From contig CALDLA010000104.1 of NCBI GenBank assembly GCA_937898415.1, forward strand, positions 1 to 7,986: DNA of 7,986 nt, in the 5' to 3' direction. Positions 1-7,000 of this stretch are shown here, piece by piece. The position numbers were made by a program, and so were the translations under genes. The first letter of the stretch is position 1. Every line of letters begins with the position of its first letter. Under the pieces are notes generated by a model, which saw only the letters and a list, made by a program, of their open reading frames with translations, was not told the DNA's origin and did no database searches. Origin of the DNA: an uncultured Prevotellaceae bacterium. Its GTDB lineage: Bacteria > Bacteroidota > Bacteroidia > Bacteroidales > Bacteroidaceae.

Positions 1-1231
1 AGCGGATGGTGCCGCTCATCAGGGTATTGCCCTGTGGCACGAAACACAGTTCACCACCAACTTCAACCTTGCCCGCTGTCGGTTCGATAAATCCGAGTAT
101 CAAACGGAATAGTGTCGTCTTTCCGATGCCCGTTTCGCCCATGATGGCAGTCTTCGAACCTGGACGGAACTCATGCGTGAAGTGGGAAAGAATCTCCCTA
201 TCGCCCTTGGCATAGCGGAAACTCATGTCGTCGAAGCGGATGTTTTTATTTTGGCACGGAATACATGGATGGACACGGATTTCTTTTTCAATTCCCAGTT
301 CACAGAGCCTGTCAATGCTCGCCGTCGCGTGAATCACTCCAGGCACCATGTTCAGCAGTTGCAGAATGGGGTGCTGAATCATGCCTACCAGTTGCAGGAA
401 CGACGTCATCACGCCAAAGGTAATCGTGCCGTTGCGCAGTCCGATACCTCCCCACACGAATGCCAACAGATAGCCGAGTCCGAAGGCGCAGCCCATGATA
501 AGCCTCGTGACAACGGTAAACCTCATACGCCGCATCACATTCCCTCGCAGCCGTTGCTGCATCGAGTCGAGCCTGTCAGTCGCCCATTGCTCCGAGCCCA
601 GCGAACGCAGCACGGCATTATGCTCCATACCCTCCTGCACGTGCATCTGGATACGGCTCTCGTCCTGTCGGATGTCGAGGGTCATCTGCCGCAGCCGTCT
701 GGCAATCAGTTTTCCGAAGATTATAGCCAACGGCGTGAGCAACAGCAATGCCCACGCCAAGCGCGCATCAAACCACCGCATCAGCAGGAAAGCCCCACAG
801 AGTTGTATCATCGTGATCACCATCTGGGGCAGCGTGTCGGTACAGACGTTGCTCACCTGTTCGATGTCCTTTGCCAGTCGTGAGGTGACATCGCCCGAAT
901 GGAGTTCGTCACCATCGAATAGCCTCCTACGGAACAGACTACTGAAGATACGCAGACGCAGGGCATTGGTCTGGCGGACACTGGCGGAGGTGGTCAGCCA
1001 GTAGCCCACTTGCCGCAGTACCACACCGCCCACGACGATCAGCACCAACAGCGCGACCATCCTCAGTACATCGTCAGCCGATCCTATGCGGATGGTTTCG
1101 TCGATGAACCTTTTACTGAGCCACACCATCAGCAGACCGAGCACCACCTGCCCGATACCCACAACAATGCGCACCGCCGAATTCCAGCGGATGCCAATGG
1201 AGTTACGCCACAGCCACGAGATATAACTCAT
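1..1231 (-). CDS. ABC exporter, fused permease and ATPase (3' end cut by window edge)
   Basis: Half-size ABC exporter that probably carries the mature peptide of this cluster across the inner membrane. About 410 residues are in the window. The N-terminal part has hydrophobic segments at roughly residues 20-38, 56-72, 134-170 (a pair), 238-264 and 270-291, as expected for a six-helix exporter domain. The ATPase domain begins near residue 330. Walker A is GETGIGKTT at 365-373 and the Q-loop is FVPQGN with Gln near 400. The window ends there, so the signature motif, Walker B and H-loop are not seen. The protein begins almost directly at the first membrane helix, so it has no N-terminal C39 peptidase domain. 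Its ATG overlaps the stop of the PqqD gene by 4 bases (ATGA), which points to translational coupling. Family assignment is firm; the cargo is inferred from the neighbours. Confidence 0.93.
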   Translation of the reverse strand, partial: MSYISWLWRNSIGIRWNSAVRIVVGIGQVVLGLLMVWLSKRFIDETIRIGSADDVLRMVALLVLIVVGGVVLRQVGYWLTTSASVRQTNALRLRIFSSLFRRRLFDGDELHSGDVTSRLAKDIEQVSNVCTDTLPQMVITMIQLCGAFLLMRWFDARLAWALLLLTPLAIIFGKLIARRLRQMTLDIRQDESRIQMHVQEGMEHNAVLRSLGSEQWATDRLDSMQQRLRGNVMRRMRFTVVTRLIMGCAFGLGYLLAFVWGGIGLRNGTITFGVMTSFLQLVGMIQHPILQLLNMVPGVIHATASIDRLCELGIEKEIRVHPCIPCQNKNIRFDDMSFRYAKGDREILSHFTHEFRPGSKTAIMGETGIGKTTLFRLILGFIEPTAGKVEVGGELCFVPQGNTLMSGTIR

Positions 1232-1497
1232 TCTACCACATCCACTTTCTGCCAGTCGGCAATAATCTCCGCTACATCGGCTTTTGCCTCGTCTGCCGTT
1301 ACTTCGTATTCCTCACAGAGCCTTTCGGCCAGCGTTTCAATGGTGAAGTCGCCCATCTCCTGAGCCTGCTGCCACAACCATGCAGCCGTCTCATTCAGCA
1401 CCAGCAGTTTTCCGAAGTTGATGGCACCGAGGCCCTCACCCATAATCACACGTTCGCCGCACACCTCGCGCAGCACAAATCCTTTCTTTATTCTCAT
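1228..1497 (-). CDS. PqqD-family RiPP recognition element protein
   Basis: Stand-alone PqqD-like protein of 89 residues, the usual size for the family. PqqD and related RRE domains have a small winged-helix fold that binds the leader of a ribosomal peptide precursor and presents it to modifying enzymes. The sequence shows an N-terminal strand region (KKGFVLREVCGERVIMG), then the family hallmark LNETAAWLW near residues 34-42, then an acidic helical C-terminal half (LAERLCEEYEVTADEAKADV) typical of PqqD. It begins 4 bases after the S24/S26 peptidase stop and ends in an ATGA overlap with the ABC exporter. No pqq genes are present, and the short peptide encoded at 3918-4043 is the obvious candidate ligand. 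Family call is confident; the leader-binding role here is inferred. Confidence 0.9.
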   Translation of the reverse strand: MRIKKGFVLREVCGERVIMGEGLGAINFGKLLVLNETAAWLWQQAQEMGDFTIETLAERLCEEYEVTADEAKADVAEIIADWQKVDVVE

Positions 1498-1500
1498 AAC

Positions 1501-1522
1501 TTCAATTTTTCAATCCTTCAAT
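1501..1522 (-). repeat. Three-copy 8-base tandem repeat at the peptidase/PqqD junction
   Basis: On the coding strand the hexamer ATTGAA occurs three times at an exact 8-base period (1517-1522, 1509-1514, 1501-1506), separated by GG and AA. It covers the last codons and stop of the S24/S26 peptidase gene, just before the PqqD start codon. Eight is not a multiple of three, so gain or loss of one unit shifts the peptidase frame at its extreme C-terminus. Removing one unit on paper gives an end of IEKLKL with the stop TGA inside an ATGA overlap with PqqD. Confidence 0.8.
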
Positions 1523-1942
1523 TCTTCTATATATTGCTAATAAATATCTTCTGATGGGGCGCAGCCAGAACCACATCTTTGCAGCCGACTTCCGCCACCT
1601 ATTATATATATAATGTGTTCTCTCTTTGGCATCCACTACATGCGTCGCTATAGCCTTGATGTCATTAAGTGTACAATGCTCCGTACCTATCAGATTGCCG
1701 TCGCCCATCAACGTAACGTTATCTCCGTCGATATGGATAATCCTATGCACCACATACCGATAGCCGTCAGCCCATGCCAGCACCACGTCACCGAATTTCA
1801 GTTGCTCGGGCTTCTGCAAGATAACGCTCTCCTTTCCTCCGATGATAAACGGCAGCATACTGTTGCCATTTACGGGAAGTGTCACGCTTACGCCTTCATT
1901 CACCAGTCTGATGGCTTCCTCTATAATTTCGTTGTCTGTCAT
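1502..1942 (-). CDS. S24/S26-family serine peptidase, candidate leader peptidase
   Basis: Small peptidase of 146 residues of the S24/S26 signal-peptidase-like superfamily. The nucleophile motif is GNSMLPFI with Ser28. A following GDVV at 51-54 and VVHRII with His66 look like the Ser-His arrangement of the SipW/Sec11 branch rather than the Ser-Lys arrangement of LepB. GDGN at 80-83 matches the conserved GD-N motif of that branch. There is no N-terminal membrane anchor. The only hydrophobic or amphipathic part is at the C-terminus (about 120-143, with Trp, Leu and Arg), which may touch the membrane. In this operon it is the only visible protease and the exporter lacks a C39 domain, so removal of the precursor leader is the likely job; this is an inference. 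Start and kinase stop form an ATGA overlap. A LexA/repressor-type S24 role is unlikely because no DNA-binding domain is present. Confidence 0.85.
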   Translation of the reverse strand: MTDNEIIEEAIRLVNEGVSVTLPVNGNSMLPFIIGGKESVILQKPEQLKFGDVVLAWADGYRYVVHRIIHIDGDNVTLMGDGNLIGTEHCTLNDIKAIATHVVDAKERTHYIYNRWRKSAAKMWFWLRPIRRYLLAIYRRIEGLKN

Positions 1943-2793
1943 CGCGTGATGGTTTCGTTACACAGTTTCACAGCTTCTTCGTCGGGCAGACACTCCAGAT
2001 GCCATACGGGGATTGTTGATGCCAGCGCGTTCTCCGTCTGATGAAGTCCGTCGGCGATGCGCTCATCCCAGTACTTACCGCTAATACTCTCCATCAGAGC
2101 CGCATACGCATAGATGCCGCTCAGCCGCTCAATCTTGTTGTATGGTGCCTGACTGAGCACGACGATACCGCCCAACGGATAACTCACGTTCCGATAGCAA
2201 GCCGTCTTCCCGCTCCACGGCGAGCCATAGACCGTCGCGGAACCATCCTCATCGATACGCACAATCGGGTTGTCATCGTTTTCTAGAGCCGTACCCGCGA
2301 TATACCGCTGCCACAGGCTGGCATGCGTACTTTTCCCCGTACCGCTTGGGCCGAGGAACATATATCCCTTGCCCTTATAACTCACTACTGCCGCATGGAA
2401 GAGCACCGTGCCCTTGTCTGCCGTAGCCAGTGCAAACATAATCATCAGTGCATTGTCAATAGCCATCTTTACATGCTTACCCGTCATGATAAGTCGCCCC
2501 TTGCGATAGTCCTCAGAGCAGACGAGCCATCCAGCCGTTACGCCCCACCAATGAAATTCAAACACGGCTTCATCTGCAGCCGTATGTCCGCAGATGATTT
2601 CTTGTCCCTCATCTTCCTGTCGCAGTTCCTCAGTATATTCAGGAGCATCACCGTTTTCTACGTCTAAGGCAAACACGGCCTCACCATCAGCACAGGCAAA
2701 CGGCTCATAATTTCCCATCAGCGAGAAAATATCTTCCTCGCCACTGACGCAGAACCGATGCCCTGCCACCTCATAATATCTTGTCTCTTTCAT
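1939..2793 (-). CDS. HPr kinase-like P-loop protein, candidate peptide kinase
   Basis: P-loop protein of 284 residues resembling the catalytic half of HPr kinase, as found in several lasso peptide clusters where such enzymes phosphorylate the peptide. Visible motifs are LFHAA (His133), Walker A GPSGTGKST at 148-156, a Walker B-like acidic ENDDNP at 171-176, and YGSPWSGK at 189-196, a motif I associate with these peptide-cluster kinases. The N-terminal 100 residues have no clear domain. The HPr kinase/phosphorylase signature near the C-terminus is not seen, so bacterial carbon catabolite control is unlikely. The chosen ATG (MKETRYYEVAG) overlaps the nucleotidyltransferase stop as ATGA, like the other junctions here. 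An ATG 90 bases further upstream would add a Cys-rich, unconvincing extension (LLEGCCCNAAY) inside the upstream gene. Substrate is inferred to be the 41-residue peptide. Confidence 0.86.
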   Translation of the reverse strand: MKETRYYEVAGHRFCVSGEEDIFSLMGNYEPFACADGEAVFALDVENGDAPEYTEELRQEDEGQEIICGHTAADEAVFEFHWWGVTAGWLVCSEDYRKGRLIMTGKHVKMAIDNALMIMFALATADKGTVLFHAAVVSYKGKGYMFLGPSGTGKSTHASLWQRYIAGTALENDDNPIVRIDEDGSATVYGSPWSGKTACYRNVSYPLGGIVVLSQAPYNKIERLSGIYAYAALMESISGKYWDERIADGLHQTENALASTIPVWHLECLPDEEAVKLCNETITR

Positions 2794-3896
2794 CTTGGAA
2801 TGTCTCTTAATGATAGCGTCCTGTACTTGATGCGTGTAGGCAGCGTTACAACAACAGCCTTCCAGAAGCGCAGTTCCAGCCACACCATTTCCCAGAAGTC
2901 AAACGGCATCAGCCGCAAGTGCCGTAATCGTCCTTCAAGAACTCTTCTAAACACATTGTGCTTCTGCCTTTCAGCATACCATCCGAAGTTACCTCCTGCC
3001 ATAATCTCGCGCAGCATCCACTCGCCTCGATAACTATCTGGATAGCCTATCATCTTCGCTGTGCCTAATTGCAGCACCTCACCGATTACCCACATCAGTG
3101 CCCCTGCCGTATGTCTCAGTCCGAACTTCCTCAGCAGTCTCTCCACCTGAAACAAATCGTCAGCCGAAGCCTCGCGCAGCAGCCAATAATAGTCGCAGAC
3201 ATGCCGCAGCCCGATACCGCCACTGAGGAAATGACGCTGAATATGTGCCAACTGCATCACGAGCGCAAACCTGACAGACGGCACACAAAAGCCTTCCTCC
3301 ACTTGTGATACAAGAAGTATCTCTCGCTCCAACCATCGTTGCAGCCTTCTGTTCGTAATCGGATTGAAATTGCCCGACGATGGGCGGAAATGCACCTCCA
3401 CCGTCACGCCCTGCTCGTTCTTTGTCAGATGCACATGGTGATACGCAGCCTTCGGATGATTGGGCAGCAGAGCCAATACGCGCTCCCGTCCACCCTCCAC
3501 CCAGATGTCAACATCCCCAGGCTGTCGTGCATACTTATCGGGATAGAGCCGCGCATTGGCCTGTCCTTTCAGTATTGCTGTCCGGTGGCCCTTTTCTTCA
3601 AACTCCCGTGTCAGCCGTGCTGCCTCTTGATATAGCAGTTCATTCATCCCTTTGATGCTTTCTGCTTCGCTGGCCCACTGCATGGCAATCTCCACAGGCG
3701 GCTTACTGCCCTCTGGCAACAGGCACACGCCTTGATAGCAGACACCGACGAGCGACTGACGTATGGTTGTCTGATACAATCGTCGCCATCCGTCGGCATC
3801 CACGTCAACAAGAAACTCCTGCGTCAGCCCTAATGACAGGCGCAGGAGTTTGTAGAATTGTTCATTCCAATTGATGCCTTTGGGCATAGTTGTCAT
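2790..3896 (-). CDS. NTP_transf_5-type nucleotidyltransferase family protein
   Basis: Protein of 368 residues matching the uncharacterised nucleotidyltransferase family often seen in RiPP and polysaccharide loci. The core motif is ILKGQANARLYPD near residues 108-120 followed by RQPGDVDIWV at 124-133, whose Asp128 and Asp130 fit the metal-binding D-x-D of the polymerase-beta fold. A third acidic site is likely in VTVEVHFRP (Glu167). The C-terminal half is helical with a QLAHIQRHF segment and a conserved-looking LRHVCDYYWLL (229-239). It follows the small peptide gene by 21 bases and overlaps the kinase start as ATGA. No strong Shine-Dalgarno precedes it; an alternative start is the Met at position 4. 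Members are reported in lasso peptide clusters beside HPr-kinase-like genes, so transfer of a nucleotidyl group to the peptide or its phosphate is a reasonable guess. No reaction can be read from the sequence. Confidence 0.87.
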   Translation of the reverse strand: MTTMPKGINWNEQFYKLLRLSLGLTQEFLVDVDADGWRRLYQTTIRQSLVGVCYQGVCLLPEGSKPPVEIAMQWASEAESIKGMNELLYQEAARLTREFEEKGHRTAILKGQANARLYPDKYARQPGDVDIWVEGGRERVLALLPNHPKAAYHHVHLTKNEQGVTVEVHFRPSSGNFNPITNRRLQRWLEREILLVSQVEEGFCVPSVRFALVMQLAHIQRHFLSGGIGLRHVCDYYWLLREASADDLFQVERLLRKFGLRHTAGALMWVIGEVLQLGTAKMIGYPDSYRGEWMLREIMAGGNFGWYAERQKHNVFRRVLEGRLRHLRLMPFDFWEMVWLELRFWKAVVVTLPTRIKYRTLSLRDIPR

Positions 3897-3917
3897 TTCA
3901 TCATGTTAGCATTCAAA

Positions 3918-4043
3918 TTATTCCATCCAGTCGTCGTAGTCGGGTATTTCGTTGGGCGGCGTGCCACTTGCCTGAAGCAGGCATGTCCTATGTTGCAGCT
4001 CGACTACTCTCATTGAAGGTTTCTTGTATGCTCTCTTTTTCAT
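3918..4043 (-). CDS. Short RiPP precursor peptide (candidate), 41 residues
   Basis: Small gene too short for standard ORF cut-offs. Residues 1-20 are basic and leader-like, starting MKKRAYKKPSMRVVEL. Tyr6, Pro9 and Met11 fit Y-x-x-P-x-(L/M), similar to the leader motif read by RRE proteins in lasso clusters. The middle is TCLLQAS with the only Cys (21). The C-terminal 15 residues are GTPPNEIPDYDDWME, acidic, Pro-rich and aromatic, with net charge opposite to the leader. The start is chosen because GGAGGA lies 7 bases upstream; an in-frame ATG 15 bases earlier (MEDTA) overlaps that site and is less likely. It sits 18 bases after the GLUG gene and 21 before the nucleotidyltransferase, at the head of PqqD, kinase, peptidase and exporter genes. 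I recall many Bacteroidales peptides of similar plan, but none with an established product. Real gene likely; precursor role strongly suggested; chemistry unknown. Confidence 0.74.
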   Translation of the reverse strand: MKKRAYKKPSMRVVELQHRTCLLQASGTPPNEIPDYDDWME

Positions 4044-4050
4044 TGCTGTG

Positions 4051-4056
4051 TCCTCC
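4051..4056 (-). promoter_or_regulatory. Strong Shine-Dalgarno site of the peptide gene
   Basis: GGAGGA on the coding strand, 7 bases before the ATG at 4043. It lies in the 18-base gap between the GLUG gene stop and the peptide start. None of the other genes with visible starts has a comparable site: the bases before the GLUG, nucleotidyltransferase, peptidase and PqqD starts lack any GGAGG-like run. It decides the start codon of the peptide and suggests that peptide translation is set higher than that of the flanking genes. Confidence 0.72.
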
Positions 4057-4061
4057 ATTCG

Positions 4062-7000
4062 TTATTTAATTACAACCTTTTTACCTTTGTTGATATAGAT
4101 GCCCTTGGTGCTGGGCTTGCCGCTCAGGCGCACACCGTCCAGCGTGTACCATGCCTCGCTGCCGAAGGTCACTTCGCCCGTCTTGGTGTCAATCTCACCG
4201 ATGCTGGTCACCTCGCCGCTGGCCGAAATGAGTTTGACGGTGATGCGCTGCGGCACGTCCTCGTCAGCCGCTGCGCCGCGAGTCATTCTGCGGGCGGGGG
4301 CATAGTCGGGCTCGTAGCCCGTCCACATCAGGTAGCACGACGTGGGGCGGATCTTCGCGCCGTTCTTCGCCCTCACGAATTCGCCAGCCTCGACGGTAAT
4401 TGTGTTGTTGTATACTCCTTGCACCTCCTTGGTCGATCCTGCGAAGCCATACACCTTGCCGAGTTCGCCTATGTTCTCTGCTGGATGTTCGCTGTCCGAG
4501 CCGTCGTACCAGTAGCGCGGTTGGTAGGTGCCGATGAAGTCCCATTTGTTCCAGCGGAATGACTCGTTGCTGCCGTCATACGGGGTCACCTTATTGCCGC
4601 CGCCGTTGTCCTGGGTGAAGATGTTGACACCGGAGCCGCCATTATCGATGTACCAATACTCCGGTTCATCGTCAGGTACGTAGAGGTACGGCGTATTGGC
4701 CTTCATCGTGGTCGTTTCGGGATTGTCAGGCTCTCCCATCTCGGCCGTCCACTTGCTCGTTTGCGTGTCCAGATGGATGCCCTTGAACTCATAGAAATGA
4801 CCAGTCAGACCGTCGCTGGAGCCACTCTTCTTGAAGGCGCTCTTCGTGAAGTTGAACGGCATCATCACCGTCACGGGCTTTCCATTGGTGAACGTGCGTT
4901 TGTAGCGCAGTAAGGGCACCCACAGTTGCGTCGTGATGTCGGGGATACCGAGGGGTTTGTCGTCGTACTCAATGTTGTAACTCTTCCCCCCGCTGTAGTC
5001 GTACGTCTCCACCAGGTCGCCATATATCGGCGTGTAGTACTTGTTGTCGAGGACCATGGTGTGGCCATACACCTTCAGGAAAACGTGGTCGGTTGTCGGG
5101 TCGCCGAAGTGGGCGAAGTTGGTGGGGGCATCGGTCGATTCCACGGCGGGCGAGCCCTGCTTCAGGAAGTGCGTGGCGACGAAGAAGCAGTTGGTCAGTT
5201 TGCCCTGGCCTTGATTGTTGGTGCGGTGGAAGAAGGTGCTGTTCATGTTGTTGTCATGTCCCCACAGCAGTTCGCGCTTGCCGCCGTTGTTGTCGTACTG
5301 ACCTTCGATGAAGAGGCAGTCAGTGAGCTCAACATACACGTACTCTGACAGGCAGCCGACGAAACCGCCGCAGCCGTAGGTTGAGCCGGAAGATTCCGGG
5401 TTATAGATGAGTCCGTCATAGACGCAGCCCGTGATTTGGCATTTTTGACCGTAGGTCGTGTAGTGTATGTAGCCCACGATGCCGCCGATTCCGACGTTCG
5501 AGCTGTTGGTGTTGCTGTCGTATTTGGTGCTGATTTGGGTGCTCACGTGGCAGTCGCGAATGGTGAGGTCGCCCTCGGAACTGCCTACCAGACCGCCTAA
5601 GTAGGAATAGACGCCGCCCGTGATGGTGCCCTCAACGTGAAGGTTGCAGATGGTGGCGCCGTTGGTGTTCTGGAAGGGGGCGGTGTACATGGCATCGGCA
5701 GTGTGGTTGAACGTCAGCGTATGACCTTTGCCGTCGAAGGTTCCCTTGAACGGATGCACGGTGCCCGCCATCGTTGTCACGCTGATGTTGGCGGCGAGTT
5801 CTACGGTCTTGCCGCTGAAGCCGTCGAAGTTGGCGTCATACCTCATAAGCTGGCAGAAGTAGTCCCAGCCGTCGGCGGTCTTGATGGTGTAGGTGTTGCC
5901 GCTTTGATTGTAGGCGATGTTGCTTTCATTGAGCGGGTAGGTAATCGTGGCGTTGAGGTTCACGTCCTCGGCAGGCATGGTGAACGTGTAGGTGTTGCCG
6001 CTTTGGTTGTAGGCGATGTTGTTGCCCGATGTCGCGCCCGTCAGGGTTAGCCCTTCAAGTATCTCGTCAATCAGTTGCGTGAAGGTGATAGTCACCACGT
6101 CGCCCTCCAAAGCCGATTTCGGGCTGATGATGAACTGCGAGTAGTTGTTGTTGACTTTGTATCCGGCCAAGATGCTGAAGTCCTTGGTCAGCGTGTAGCT
6201 TGTACCGCTAATGATGATGGTGGCGGTGACGGTGTAGTCGCCCACCTCGTATTCTCCGTTGGTACGCTCTACGCCAGTGCTCTTGTTTCTATAGACGATG
6301 CCGCCGTTGGTGACAGCGAGTCCCGTCTCATCTATGAAGTCGCCCAGATTGAGTGAAGCCACATAGAATTGTTCGGTATAGGGAACATCATCGGCAGTGA
6401 GAGTCAGCGTGGATGTGCGGCTGTTGCCAAGGCTGCAATGATGATAAGAGGCGGTCTCGGTACAGGTGGCGGTCAGCGTGTTGCCGCTGGCATTGAACGA
6501 GAACGTGTGACCGGGGTCTTCGGGGTCTGGTACTTCCACCTCAACTTCATAGGTGACGGTGATGTAGCCTTTCCCGAATCCGAATTCCGACTGTAGAGAC
6601 GCATTGTGGCCATCATCCTTAAACATTATTTTCAGAGGATTGCTTTGTGACACCTCGATGCTGCCTTCAAAAGTGGCCGACCTGTTGTAAGCCTGATTGT
6701 CGCTTGACGGGACATCATAGTCGCTATTGTTTCCCTGCAGATGTAAGAGCGTCGAGGTGTTGGTCTTATCTCGACCGACGTACATTTGAATGCCGCTAGT
6801 CACTAATGAGAAATTATTCAATTCCACTTTGGTAACAGTTCCTTCAAGGTTGGTGAATCGCAATTCGCCGTGATTATCAAGAATGTTTCCTCTAAGTTTG
6901 GTAGTATTTGCACCGAATGTCGTTGACAGAGAGAAACAGTTGTCACCGTCTTGAATTGTATTATAGTAATAAAGCCTTTTTCCTTCAGCGTTGAGCAGTG

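Noticed and set aside
173..883. Plus-strand open frame of 236 residues
   Set aside because: It lies antisense to the ABC exporter, is His/Gln/Arg-rich without any domain pattern, and the opposite strand encodes clear exporter helices and Walker A.
1598..1616. AT-rich run (tattatatatataatg) as a possible promoter
   Set aside because: It falls within the peptidase coding sequence (His-Tyr-Ile-Tyr-Asn codons), no matching upstream element is evident, and the operon is tightly packed on the opposite strand.
2794..2883. Upstream ATG extending the kinase by 30 residues
   Set aside because: The extension lies inside the nucleotidyltransferase gene and is low-complexity Cys-rich; the ATG at 2793 forms the same ATGA overlap as other junctions.
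3969..3983. Perfect 6-base-pair hairpin (TGCCTG, 3-base loop, CAGGCA) within the peptide gene
   Set aside because: About two such hairpins are expected by chance in 8 kb, the stem is short, and it encodes Cys-Leu-Leu-Gln-Ala in frame; no U-tract follows, so it is not a terminator.
1..4043. Calling the cluster PQQ biosynthesis because of the PqqD-like gene
   Set aside because: No pqqA, B, C or E is present; stand-alone PqqD-like proteins are common leader-binding components of unrelated RiPP systems.
4926..6050. Plus-strand open frames rich in Val and Gly opposite the GLUG gene
   Set aside because: They are shadows of Asn/Thr/Tyr-rich coding on the minus strand and show no domain, start signal or neighbour logic.
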